A DNA stretch of 64,000 bases from Notospermus geniculatus (Eukaryota > Nemertea > Pilidiophora > Heteronemertea > Lineidae), in NCBI GenBank assembly GCA_002633025.1, contig NMRB01000806.1, forward strand, positions 39,029 through 103,028, read 5' to 3'. A program made the position numbers and the translations under genes. The notes under the pieces were generated by a model that saw only the letters and a list, made by a program, of their open reading frames with translations, did not search any database and was not told the origin of the DNA. Numbering within the stretch: position 1 is the stretch's first letter; each line of letters starts with the position of its first letter. Positions 9,437 through 19,249 of the stretch are shown here, piece by piece.

Positions 9437-11756
9437 TGTTTACCGGTTGGGAATGCAAAAATAAATACAGAATCACAAACTCAATGGGTCAACAGATATA
9501 TTTTGCGCAGGAAGGTGAGTACCATGTGACAGTTGTGTCTAATGTACCACCCGTTGCTGGCGGATTCCTATTAAAACTGAAGTGCGCAGAAGCGTTTTTT
9601 TCGGCAACCCTTTTGTTTACATTTATATGTATATACAATATTTTTTGACAATTTTCAGAGTCTGAGGTAATGCAGCGGCAGTGCTGCGGTCCGGCTCGGG
9701 GCTTCACCATGCACATAACAGATAACATGGGCCAGGTAAGAAATAAACGTCTACAGTACGGGTCACATATGAACTCCGCCGCAGCCAGTACGCGTTCAGA
9801 CAATCATGCACGGTGGCGGTTGACTGAACTACACCAAGGGTTGTGACATCGCTCCGCCCTCCGACTACGTTTGTGCGTAGGAATAAGGTAGGCCATGATG
9901 GGCTGTGATTGGCCAACTGTCACTCCCGGCGCCGCTGGTGCGCACAACTGTGACTCCCGGCGTCGCTGGTGCGCATCGCGAGGGCGCAAATGTGTCGTAA
10001 CCACCTCGCGACGCGACGTGACGCATTGCGTATAAAACTATTTTGATCTGAAATCGACTTTCTGCAAAGCAGAGTCACAGAGTTCATTTAAAGGATCCCG
10101 GTATTGCCACTTTTTCTCGACAGCCGGCGCCACTCTCCAACCCAAGGAACTAACTACGTTTCGGCGAATGACCCGATTTCCATGCATTTTGTAATGGATT
10201 TTTGTACTTCGTCTTGCTGCCGCTAGGTGGCTCCCTCTACGTCAGCAGTCAAATTACCCATTAGAGATAGCACAGCGAGCTCCTTTAAAACCTCTTTCCT
10301 TTTGTTCTTCCCCTTCAATACTCCGACAATTTACTTTGTTAGAATTTTTATGTTCATCTCAAAAAGGCTGTCGCGTAATTAGGGGCCGTCTCAAAATTAC
10401 ATTAATGCCAAAAAAGACGCAGTGACTTCATCTTTTCCCTGCCCCTATACACCCCTTGAAAAGATAAAGTGGGCACTTGACATTGGCTTCATCCATGTAG
10501 GGACGTTAGGCATGGAAAGATGATAAAGAAAAACATGTGAAGACACTAGTAAACCTTGTTCCTTTCTGAAGACTGCATATAAAAAAGTCATTCTCCTGTA
10601 AAAAAGAGTGATGCCAATTTTTTTCAACACGCCCTCCGACTGCGTTTGTGCGTAGGAATAAGGTAGGCCATGAGTGGGCTGTGATTGGCCAACTGTCACT
10701 CCCGGCGCCGCTGGTGCGCACCGCGAGGGTGCAAAGGTGTCGCGACGGGACGTGACGCATTGCGTATAAAACTATTTCGATCTGAAATCGACTTTCTGCA
10801 AAGCAGAGTCACAGAGTTCATTTAAAGGATCCCGGTATTTTTTTTAAAAATAATATCTTTTATTGACTTTCTGTAAGAGGCCGGTATTGCCACTTTTTCT
10901 CGACAGCCGGCGCCACTCTCCAACCCAAGGAACTAACTACGTTTCGGCGAATGACCCGATTTCCATGCATTTTGTAATGGATTTTTGTAGTTAGTGTTGC
11001 TGCCGCTAGGTGGCTCCCTCTACGTCAGCAGTCAAATTACCCATTAGAGATCGCACAGCGAGCTCCTTTAAAACCTCTTTCCTTTTGTTCTTCCCCTTCA
11101 ATACTCCGAGAATTTACTTTGTTAGAATTTTATGTTCATCTCAAAAAGACTGTCGCGTAATTAGGGGGCCGTCTCAAAATTACATTAATGCCAAAAAAAG
11201 ACGCAGTGACTTCATCTTTTCCTTGTCCCCTACACCCCTTGAAAAGATAAAGTGGGCACTTGACATTGGCTTCATCCATGTAGGGACATTAGGCATGGAA
11301 AGATGATAAAGAAAAACATGTGAAGACACTAGTAAACCTTGTTCCTTTCTGAAGACTGAATATAAAAAGTCATTCTCCTGTAAAAAAGAGTGATGCCAAT
11401 TTTTTTCAAAAAAGATGAAGTGGGCTTCCTCAAATCGAGACCCCCCCCCCAAACGAAGTCACTTCGTACTTTTTGGCATCAAAACAATTTTGAGAGGGCC
11501 CCTAGCAAGAGAAGACTCTTAACTCTTAAAGTACATTCCCGCTTGTAATGTATCATAATTTTTGTTTCATTTACCGCTAACTGTAATTAAAACTCCATCT
11601 AGTTACACATTTCTTTTTGTTTTAGGAAGTGATAAGGATGGTCAGGCCATTTAAATGTTGCGCTGGTTGGCAATGCTGCGCTTGCTGTGACGGGTGTTCT
11701 ATGGACATATCGATAGAGGCGCCCCCTGGACAGATTGTCGGATATGTGGCTCAAGA
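9437..11756 (+). CDS. PLSCR: Phospholipid scramblase (PLSCR family), three internal exons
   Basis: Three exons join perfectly in frame. They are 9437-9514 (acceptor ATACATTTTCAG, donor GAAG|GTGAGT), 9659-9735 (acceptor ACAATTTTCAG, donor CCAG|GTAAGA) and 11626-11756 (acceptor TTGTTTTAG, donor AAGA|GTGCGT). The product reads VFTGWECKNKYRITNSMGQQ, IYFAQEESE, then QCCGPARGFTMHITDNMGQ, then EVIRMVRPFKCCAGWQCCAC and SIEAPPGQIVGYVAQ. These are the hallmark scramblase segments, including the Cys cluster that is palmitoylated in the family and the APPG...GYV turn. Known role: calcium-dependent lipid scrambling at the plasma membrane and signalling. Neither the Pro-rich N-terminus nor the C-terminal calcium-binding segment and membrane helix was found in the window before DTD2 begins, so the gene is partial or broken. 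Intron 2 is filled by a 775-bp tandem duplication. Confidence 0.8.
9855..10629 (+). repeat. 775-bp tandem duplication, unit 1 (scramblase intron 2)
   Basis: Starts CGCCCTCCGACTACG and contains CACTCCCGGCGCCGCTGGTG, a TGCGTATAAAACTAT block, and near its end GGGCCGTCTCAAAATTACAT. It is highly similar to unit 2 across its length. The second half (from about 10380) is also related to 31970-32230, so the duplicated block itself contains an interspersed repeat. Confidence 0.8.
10630..11408 (+). repeat. 775-bp tandem duplication, unit 2
   Basis: Same content as unit 1. The differences show as an extra 41-bp piece at 10840-10880 flanked by an 8-bp repeat CCGGTATT, and the absence of one CCGGCGTCGCTGG repeat present in unit 1. 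The following 11408-11470 (GATGAAGTGGGCTTCCTC, then a C run) is also found at about 32200. Confidence 0.8.
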
Positions 11757-11938
11757 GTGCGTATTTTTAGGTCAGCTTGTGCTTTGGCGCTCCACAGGGT
11801 GGGCCAAAAAAGCGCAACATCCACGGGTCCTTTTAAATCTCCAAGGGGACCAGGTTTTACTAGAAAGTGACCAGGGCCCAGTTGCACCAAACTTGTCTTA
11901 CATTCTTATCGTAAGATAAGGAATTTGCGACAACCCTA

Positions 11939-12160
11939 TAGCTGTGTTCACACTGAAACCGACTTGAAAGCGTTTTCCGTAAAATGTTTTACGGAAAACG
12001 CTTTCGACCAAAAACTACTGTGCCACACTACAGTCACCAAAGCGTTTTCAAAACGGTTGTCGCGCCCGAATGACGTCGAGTCGTTTTGAAACCACTTCTG
12101 GAACCGTTTTCGTTAAAACGCTTTCAAACCGTTTTAAAAGCTCAGTGTGAACGCAGCTTA
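11939..12160. mobile_element. 220-bp MITE (TTCACACTGA ends)
   Basis: TAGCTGTGTTCACACTGA at the left and TCAGTGTGAACGCAGCTTA at the right are near-complements. The interior has several AAAACGCTTTC/GAAAACG inverted words. It lies 3' of the last visible scramblase exon. Confidence 0.65.
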
Positions 12161-12459
12161 AGACATGTCGTAACTGCGGTTTCACCAAAAACCTTGTACA
12201 TGTAGGCTTGTCCCAAAAGCATATCTTACCACATGTCGTAGGACATGCACTATGGGACTATGCACAGCAAGTGCACGGTCAGCTGTCGGAAGAACCATTG
12301 GAGTATGGAAAGAGACAGGTTTGGCTCAATCACATGAGACTGTAGCCTATTGAAAAGGTTTACCAGCTAATACCGGTGACAGCCATGTTACACAACATTT
12401 GCCTGTCGATGATGAAAATGGGGATGGGGCGCTGATGGAAGCGGATGGGGATCACTGTT

Positions 12460-12700
12460 AAAAATGTCTGTAATAATTTACAGCAGAATTTTCACTGCAT
12501 GATTGCTGTAAAATTTATTTTACTGCAAACTGCTGTTTTTTTACTGGAAATTAACAGCAAGATTACAGTTTCTCAGTTTTAAATACAGTATTTTTTGCAG
12601 AATTTATACCATTTTGCTCTCAAAATACAGCAAACGGGTGCTGTCAAAATACAGAAAAGTGCTGTGTTACTCTGCTGCCAACATTTGCTGTAAAAATTTT
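12460..12700. repeat. ACAGCA/TGCTGT-rich low-complexity segment
   Basis: Repeated words TTACAGCA, TGCTGTAAA and AATACAGCA occur on both strands over about 240 bp. No gene-like frame. Confidence 0.45.
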
Positions 12701-13364
12701 GGATGGTTAAGAATGCAATTTTAGGTAAAAATTGGGGATTCCTTCGAAAAACAGCAGAGTGTCTGGGGATTCCCCAATGATAAACAATTTACGAGGGGTG
12801 GAATTAATCTGGTTCGACCGTTTATCAAAGCCTTCGATATTTCTTCAGACATCGGAGAAAATTTCATTTTGATCGATTGTGCCATTCTCCCGTCTTTTGT
12901 CTTGAAAATCTCAACCTGCAGTGCTGACATGGACTAGTCCATTATTCAGAGGGGTGTGACGGTTGTTCGTAAAAAAATCCAGGCTATCCACTAGCTTGAA
13001 TTTAAGGACTCCCCACCTCAATAAGTCGAAAACAGCATTAGGCCTCGTCCGGAACCCCTGATAAAACCCATTTGGCCATATTTGTTTCGGCGGTGGCATT
13101 CTTATCGTGACTTCGACTGCGAAAGCCTCAGACACAACGATGGCTATTGTAATAGGCGAGTCCATCGAGTCCACTGTGTTCTAATTTTAGAATCGAATGA
13201 CTTGAGTGATCTAAGAATTGATCAGCTCCCGCATGAAACTTCTTGTAATGAAAATTTGTCCTTTTAATTACGGTGAATCACAGGCGAGACGCGAAAGTTA
13301 TGGCACTCAAATACCACACAAAGGGTGTCCATATAGGACTCGGTTACAATGTACTGCCTTCTAT

Positions 13365-13870
13365 TGCAGTGTTAAGATCCCATTGCTCCTCACCAGCATG
13401 GCATATGTAGGCCAGTGTGTTCTTTTCAGACAATACTTGATTTGGTTGGAGCAAGGTGAAGTCTTACAATTGTTGATTTACATGTATTATCTCTTTCACA
13501 GATAATTTAGACATAATAAATGTATAAGAATTTTGTTGATAGACAAAGACACTAGATAATAATTAAATTGTGAGAGTTTAGTGTCCCTCTGCAGAAGATG
13601 TTGACGACAAAAGATGTCTATGTGAAATCGGTCAAAACCAAGTATAAATGCAGAGTTGAAGAGTATACAATGTAATTGATTAGGTCTTGGGAGTGATCAT
13701 CGCTATATTCGTTTTCCATGATTTTTTGTGGACCTAGACATCACTGGGTGGTCTTGGCCTCTCAGTGTGCTCGGTTTTCCGACCTTGAGCATTTGTTCTA
13801 GGTCAAAAATTAAAAAAGGGCAGTTGGGAAAGTGACCAAAGTCGTTTGAGGGATGGCACCTTGTTTCTTC
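13365..13870 (+). repeat. 500-bp direct duplication, copy 1
   Basis: Highly similar to 14885-15400. Shared blocks include TAGTGTCCCTCTGCAGAAGA, AAAGATGTCTATGTGAAATC and CTCAGTGTGCTCGGTTTTCC. The two copies are in the same orientation and flank a Penelope-like remnant. Confidence 0.75.
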
Positions 13871-14269
13871 GTCACAATTCTCAAACCTCCTGGAATTGGG
13901 AATGAAAGTTCGTAAAAAGACTGTAAAAAGTTGCCACTACGTCCACTCTGTTCGCACACAGTTTGAGCCCGTTCGACCAAATTTTCAAGAACGTACTGAG
14001 GTGAATGACAGGCCAGACGCGAAAGCTCATCTTCACTGAGTTCAGCAAGACTCGGCTTCTCCTCAAGAGGCTAGCGATTTCTACACGATGCATTATGGAG
14101 AATGCGAAAGCTAGGAAAATAAGGCCATGTAGAATTAGCGGAATAGGCAGATCTGACGGATTTGCACAGTATCCCACACAAAGGGTATCCACGCATTAAT
14201 AATTATAGAGATAGCCGTGTTGATCGTTGAATGAATGAGAAGAAATGAAATAGGTAACACCGTCTTTTG

Positions 14270-14758
14270 AATCAACTTGGTTGTATTGAGACAAGCTTTC
14301 GACCCTATCGGGCCTTCATCAGGTCTGAGGAAAATCATGACAACAGGAGTACACATATGTGGTGACAATTACAATGACAATACACGTCGGACTTACAATG
14401 TAGCTTAAACATTAATTGGTGGTTGAGAAGGTGACAACGGTAAAGCAAACACAAGATAAATCCTAAAGATAAATCTTTACTTGTAGTTGGCCATGAAGCC
14501 CAGGTCCCTGTTAAGTCCGTTGTTTTTGCAGTTAAATCTGGCAATGAGTCTTTGTTCACAGATCCTTCTTTCTCTGGTGTTTGGTAAATGTCCTTGTAAC
14601 ACCCTTATCCGCATGTTGTTGCAAGAATGATCTGCTTGGTTGAAATGCTCTCCTACAGGGACGAACATGTTTTTGTTGTTGATGCTTTGTCTATGACCGT
14701 TGATACGGTTNCGGTAAAAGTAATGACCGTGAAGCACTGAAAAGAGTGAAAAAAACAA
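14270..14758 (-). mobile_element. Penelope-like element 3' part with GIY-YIG C-terminus
   Basis: On the minus strand, 14758-14477 encodes a piece reading GEHFNQADHSCNNMRIRVLQ, then RRICEQRLIARFN, then GLNRDLGFM. This is the C-terminal half of the GIY-YIG endonuclease carried by Penelope-like retroelements (FN-x-H-S...V...RE/RICE...W/I-x-RF...GLN). Downstream on the same strand comes CTGATGAAGGCCCGATAGGG and TCGAAAGCTTGTCTC, which resembles the conserved 3' tail of many Penelope elements. The reverse transcriptase is missing, so this is a 5'-truncated dead copy. The 500-bp direct repeats on both sides may have formed with or after it. Confidence 0.65.
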
Positions 14759-14820
14759 CTAGTTGTTTTTATTTCAAACATTTTATTGAATTAAAGCAAA
14801 TTTCCTATAATTTACAAAAT

Positions 14821-14850
14821 GACTGTTGACTGTTGACTGTTGACTGTCAA
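14821..14850 (+). repeat. Heptamer microsatellite
   Basis: Four or so copies of TGACTGT in tandem, then one separated unit after an A run. Confidence 0.8.
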
Positions 14851-14884
14851 AAAAATGACTGTCGAAATATCCATACTCCCTCTA

Positions 14885-15400
14885 TTGCAGTGTTATGATC
14901 CCTCACCAGCATGGCATATGTGGGTCAGTGGGTTCTTATCAGATAATGCCTTAGTTGGAGCAAGGTGAAGTCTTACAATTGTTGATTTATTATCTCTTTC
15001 ACAGATAATTTAGACATAATAAATGTATAAGAATTTTGTCTATAGACAAAGACACTAGATGATAATTAAATTGCGAGAGTTTAGTGTCCCTCTGCAGAAG
15101 ATGTTGACGACAAAAGATGTCTATGTGAAATCGGTCAAAACCATGTATAAATGCAGAGTTAAAGAGTATAATTGATTAGGTCTCAGGAATGATTATCGTA
15201 GGATATTGGTGTTATATTCACGTTTGATTTTTTGTGGACCTAGACATCACTGGTTGGTCTTGGCCTCTCAGTGTGCTCGGTTTTCCGACCTTGAGCATTT
15301 GTTCTAGGTCAAAAATTAAAAAAAGGCAGTTGTGAAAGTGACCAAAGTCGTTTGTGGGATGGCACCTTGTTTCTTGGTCACAATACTCAAACCTCCTGGG
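14885..15400 (+). repeat. 500-bp direct duplication, copy 2
   Basis: Partner of 13365-13870, offset by about 1.5 kb. Small indels, such as loss of ATGTA before TTATCTC, show independent decay. Confidence 0.75.
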
Positions 15401-15474
15401 AATGAAAGCACATCCAAGTTTTGGTACACTGAACATTTGTGACCCGATCTGCCAAAAGTAGGTGTATGTCGCAG

Positions 15475-15575
15475 GTGATCATCACTGGTCATCAGTTCAC
15501 TCTCAAGGGGGACTTCTCACTAGTCCGAAGGTTCACTAGTCCCCCTTGAGTGAACTGATGACCAGTGATGATCAC
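15475..15575. repeat. About 40-bp-arm inverted repeat
   Basis: GTGATCATCACTGGTCATCA from 15475 and its complement ending at 15575. The arms continue through GTTCACTC and AAGGGGGACT with one 2-base slip. The spacer is about 20 bp. Confidence 0.75.
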
Positions 15576-15694
15576 TTTTGCACGACCGTTTGAACGTAGT
15601 GCTTCGTGTACATCTCTTTCTCGTGTAGTGCGATGACCATATATGGCACACGCTGTGGTTAGCTTGCGNGATTCCTGTCACACTTGGTAATGCC

Positions 15695-15895
15695 TAAAAC
15701 CATCGAGAACAATAGATTTAATGTGGACTTTAATGTTAATGAACGTTCTAAAATACGGCCCATAAAGTCAAAGGGTCGTATTTTAGAACGTTCCTTAACG
15801 TTAAGGTCGAGCTTAGGTCTATTTTAAAACCATCGAGAACAATAGGTTTGAGGTGGACTTTAATGTTAAGGAACGTTCTAGAATACGGCCCTAAG
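15695..15895. repeat. AACGTTCT inverted and direct repeats
   Basis: AAAACCATCGAGAACAATAG occurs directly repeated at about 15699 and 15825. GAACGTTCTAAAATACGGCC and its complement GTCGTATTTTAGAACGTTC face each other around 15750-15800. Probably a rearranged small inverted-repeat element. Confidence 0.55.
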
Positions 15896-16221
15896 TGAAT
15901 CCAAGATTGTGCCAAACAGAAAACAAATCTTCTTCAGAAAATGAGATTGTCGTTTTACTGCAAAAAAGTTGCTCTTCTCCATCTTCTTTCTTTCCAAACA
16001 TATGATTTCATCGGGGTCATCCCTATGTGTCCCGGGTTATATGCGTCCCGGGTTCTATGTGTCCCGGGTCCTATGCGTCCCGGGTTCTATGCGTCCCCAG
16101 TTCCATGTGTCTGTCTCAGTTATGATTGGCCTTGTCCTCATAAAAGTGGAGTGAACGAACTCATATCTTAATAATCATGGATGTATGTATTAACTAAAAT
16201 AAATCAGCGTTAGCATTCATT

Positions 16222-16430
16222 ATGAATTCTGATACATGTTATAACGGTTGGAAACATCACTAAAAAATGTGGATTAAGAATTTGAAAGCCCTCTGGTGGA
16301 GTGTGAAGCTACCAAGGGAATGCCCGTGAGCATTCCCTTGGTAGCTTCACACTCCACCAGAGGGCTTTCAAATTCTTAATCCACATTTTTAGAGATGTTT
16401 CCAACCGTTATAATATGCATCAAAATTCAT
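16222..16430. repeat. Long hairpin, about 102-bp arms
   Basis: The arms 16222-16323 and 16330-16430 are near-perfect complements with a 6-base loop, CCGTGA. Shared core words: GAAAGCCCTCTGGTGGAGTG and GAAGCTACCAAGGGAATGC. If transcribed it would make a long double-stranded RNA stem. Confidence 0.85.
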
Positions 16431-16456
16431 AATAATTTTGTCCATTGACTCTTCAC

Positions 16457-16567
16457 CAGGGCCTGTTTCATAAAGTGACTTTAAGCTAATGGTACCTTTA
16501 ATCAAATGGAAAATGCGTTGAGTTAATGGTACCATTAGCTTAATGTCACTTTATGAAACAGGCCCCT
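16457..16567. mobile_element. GGGCCTGTTTCATAAAG MITE, copy 1
   Basis: CAGGGCCTGTTTCATAAAGT and its complement TTTATGAAACAGGCCCCTG form about 40-bp termini continuing into TTAAGCTAATGGTACC. A second copy lies at 38965-39075. Confidence 0.8.
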
Positions 16568-17035
16568 GGTTTTTCTTCAGCATCACCGTAGCTCCTGCAT
16601 TTTGGAAGATTAAAAGTCCAATTAACCTTACAAAAAACCACGTAATTGTTTGGTATGTATTGAATATGAGTAATGATAGCTGGGCCGTGGAACTACTGCT
16701 TTTCATTGTGGAAGTTGTACATTAATGCTAACGTTGATTTATTTTAGTTAATACATACTTTATACATGATAATACATACTTTATCCATGATGATTAAAAT
16801 ATGAGTTCGTCGACTCCACTTGAGAAAAAAATGGCGACAAAGCCAATCATAGTTGAGACAGACGCATGGAACTGGGGACACATAGAACCCTGCATACAAA
16901 TAGCTGTCTTTAGGGGCGCATAGAACCCGGGACGCAAAGAACCCGGGACACATAGAACCCGGGACGCAAAAGACCCGGGACACATAGAACCTGGGACACA
17001 TAGGTATTAATGATCAGTATTTTCTTTTGTTCCAG

Positions 17036-17376
17036 TCAAATCTCTCTTTTCTGTGCGTTTGAGTGAAGAGCCGGAGGGCAATAAGCGAGTTTCTGTCTTG
17101 GATCTGCCTGGAAGTGTTCTTGTTGTCCCACAATCAACAATAGGAGGAAAGGTGAAGGGGAAAATGATGCAGTATCATAGTAATATAAACAAGACTGATG
17201 GTGAAGAACTTTATAAACTGTTCACTAGGAAATGCATAGAAACATTGAAGGGTAGTGAAAAATGCAGGGAAAATGGTTGTGAGGTGAAGTTTGGGACTTA
17301 CGGCAACAAACAAGAATTTTTCAGCGTAGAAACTACATGTAAAGGACCTTTCAGTCATATTATTGAAATGTATTGA
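17036..17376 (+). CDS. DTD2: D-aminoacyl-tRNA deacylase 2 (DTD2/ATD), last exon
   Basis: An acceptor TTTTGTTCCAG ends at 17035. The exon enters in frame as KSLFSVRLSEEPEGNKRVSV, then LDLPGSVLVVPQSTIGGKVK, GKMMQYHSNI, FGTYGNKQEF and GPFSHIIEMY with stop at 17374-17376. These match the animal DTD2/ATD family, including LDLPG..L..PQ.T.GG.(L/V)KG..MQYH, the GTYGN(R/K)Q signature and the terminal GPF(T/S)H(L/I)IE that gives the Gly-transPro motif. The enzyme removes mischarged amino acids from tRNA (L-Ala from tRNA-Thr in the family) in the cytosol. About 113 of the roughly 165-170 residues are here; the first exon or exons were not found upstream within the window. The stretch between GNKQ and GPF is about three residues longer than in the human protein. 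Confidence 0.8.
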
Positions 17377-17722
17377 TTTTGTTTCTCTGGATGACTCCGT
17401 CATCTGGGCTCATCATGGTAGGCCTACTTAACTTAGGGCCCAAATGTAGGCCTGCACATCTTGGCTGTGAGTGAATATCTGGAAGAATAGAATACATGTA
17501 TTAGATGTCCATCGTCACTACATTACGCTGGGACTACAGGACGTGTCCAAATACCAGTACATGTACTCTCCAAATCTGAGGCATGCAAGACCTCCATCAT
17601 GGGCATGCTATAGGGTCAACTGTGTCTTGATAAGAGCAGGTTTCGTGGGCTGTCTTTGGATTGTCGGCAGGCCTAATTCATTGGCAACTAAAATCAAAAG
17701 CCGGAGAAGCCAACTCAATAGG

Positions 17723-17848
17723 GAGTTTAAGAGATCACACGCTAACGATAACATTTACGTTAACGATATTTTTTGTACATGAAATGCATGCAAGAAATAG
17801 CGTTACGGTAACGTAAATGTTATCGTTAGCGTGTGATCTCTTAAACTC
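17723..17848. mobile_element. 126-bp MITE with perfect 40-bp ends
   Basis: GAGTTTAAGAGATCACACGC at 17723 continues through TAACGATAACATTTACGTTA. The exact complement ends at 17848. The centre is about 45 bp. Confidence 0.85.
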
Positions 17849-18080
17849 TGTATTTTCCAGCAAATCTGGGGAGATCCCACATGGCCCAAATTTGTAGCTT
17901 ATTTCTCCGAACACTCGCGATCAATTCGGTCGGGACGCCAGTCTTGATTGAAATCCATTGCTTTGGGTTGCTGTGTTCTTTTAAATCGCCCAGATCACGC
18001 CAGATGTCGTATTTGTCGTTAGCGAACTTGCACGCGAAGATCGCTAATCGTATTACGACAGAACCGTCGAAAGGTGTCTT
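17841..18080 (-). other. Unassigned exon-like open frame
   Basis: The minus strand is open for 79 codons from just after a CTAG acceptor-like site (18081) to a stop formed at the edge of the MITE (17841-17843). Composition is protein-like: FDGSVVIRLAIFACKFANDK, then YDIWRDLGDLKEH, then KQWISIKTGVP. There is no initiator ATG and no matching donor. I do not recognise it. It could be an old exon truncated by the MITE, or chance. Confidence 0.25.
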
Positions 18081-18089
18081 CTAGTCCTT

Positions 18090-18870
18090 GTTATTAGTTT
18101 GAACATTCCTGTCCGAGTATGTTTGTTTAATAAAATACGGCAATATTTGAAGCTCGTCTATCAATATTCACAGGTATTTCGCACCTGCATCATTGTTTTT
18201 GGTCATGTGTCTGTCTGTCTGTTTGTCTGTGTGTCCGGTCTATCACGCCTTCAAATCTTATCTCCTTCAACAGCCACAGTCCTGGAAACACATCCTACCC
18301 GTAAGTTTGTCAACCTGGGCAATCTAATGAGCTAATCATTTTCAACATCAGATGCCTCCATCATGATGTAATCAACATATCAGACTTGATATTTTGTCCG
18401 TCACGCTTTTATCTGATGTCATAACTCGGCTCCTTTAGCACCTAGAGCAACAGAAACAAGTTCTACCCCTAGGTTTACATACCCTAGGAATCGAATGGAC
18501 TGAATACTTTTGATCTGAGATGTAGGGTTCATGGTGATATCGATATCACAAATTTGAAAATAAAATAAACATTGACTGAAGTTCTAATGATGTATTCCTT
18601 AAACCGGTTTTCTGTCTTTACGACATTTTCAAAAGTGAATACAGAATGAGACAAATTACATTATATACATGAAGTTGTTGTCATGTTACCCAGGCGAGTA
18701 ATCATGGATACAGTAAACAAAACAAAACTAAACCAAAGTAGAACAACTCTGGGAAGGCATAATTCTTCCCTTTTCACGCCAGTGACTTTCTATAGCTAAT
18801 CATGGTTTGAAATAACTAATTGTACATTCAATTAGTAAAGGACCAACGTAGTCCAAAATGAGGTGTGGTG
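18090..18870. other. Intergenic stretch
   Basis: Contains a GTCTGTCTGTCTG run near 18210 and two loosely similar segments (about 18195-18330 and 18390-18510) sharing TCCTTY-ACA/GCA..C-ACAG and CTACCC words. No gene seen. Confidence 0.35.
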
Positions 18871-18877
18871 AGAATCC

Positions 18878-19165
18878 TTATGGTGCCTGATTCAGGCTTG
18901 GGTCGAATTTTCTTATGAAATGGGATTCCATATGTTTTCTCCGTGTGTCATCTGCAGAATTCATTTTGAAAAGAGGACAAAATTTGAAACGTTTGCCTCC
19001 GCAGGTGTCAAGGCGTTCAGATACACATTGAATTCTCAAGTTTGTGTTATTTATATGTGATTTGTGGAGATTCAATGTTTGTCTCAGCGTGTTGCTTGTT
19101 TCTCCCACATAAATTTGATATTTTGAGATAACTTGCCATATTGTCAACTGAGCAACATGAAACAA
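18878..19165 (-). pseudogene. Penelope-like GIY-YIG endonuclease fragment
   Basis: Minus-strand frame reading IYVGETSNTLRQTLNLHKSH, then VSERLDTCGG, then RRKHMESHFIRKFDPSLNQ. This is the GIY-YIG nuclease domain of Penelope-like elements: the YVGET opening, R-x-R/T-LNLH helix, the Cys-bearing L-x-T-C and the E-x-H/W-(F/W)IRKF-x-P-x-LN end. It belongs to a different lineage from the fragment at 14270-14758. No reverse transcriptase upstream. Confidence 0.7.
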
Positions 19166-19249
19166 GCCTTAGTTCATGCCTGCTTATCCAAGGATTTTAC
19201 TGTGTTAACATTCTCAGCCTCACGTGTCTGGGTGATTAAAATGTCATGA

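Larger units (their letters stand above)
16028..17006. mobile_element. Foldback-like element with minisatellite-bearing arms
   Basis: The left arm (about 16028-16221) and right arm (about 16724-17006) are inverted copies. Each carries, from the outside in, a CCCGGGTTCTATGYGT minisatellite, a CAGTTCCATGYGTCTGTCTC block, an ATGATTGGC block, GAACTCATAT and TTAACTAAAATAAATCA. Long inverted repeats containing tandem subrepeats are the signature of foldback elements. Inside are a 102-bp-arm hairpin (16222-16430), a MITE (16457-16567) and about 150 bp of unique sequence. It lies in the intron just 5' of the last DTD2 exon. Confidence 0.7.

Noticed and set aside
10005-10080. TGCGTATAAAACTAT as a gene promoter
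   Set aside because: It sits in an intron repeat present in two tandem units and has no downstream gene start; it is part of the repeat.
11629-11919. 96-codon plus-strand frame taken as one gene
   Set aside because: Only 11626-11756 is the scramblase exon; beyond the GTGCGT donor the frame runs into intron and repeat DNA.
13881-14192. 103-codon minus-strand frame with hydrophobic start
   Set aside because: No start context or splice sites, and part of it recurs in diverged form near 13270-13340, so it is repeat sequence.
16028-16155. CRISPR-like array of CCCGGGTTCTATG units
   Set aside because: Units are contiguous 15-17-bp tandem repeats without unique spacers, mirrored in the opposite arm, in a eukaryotic intron.
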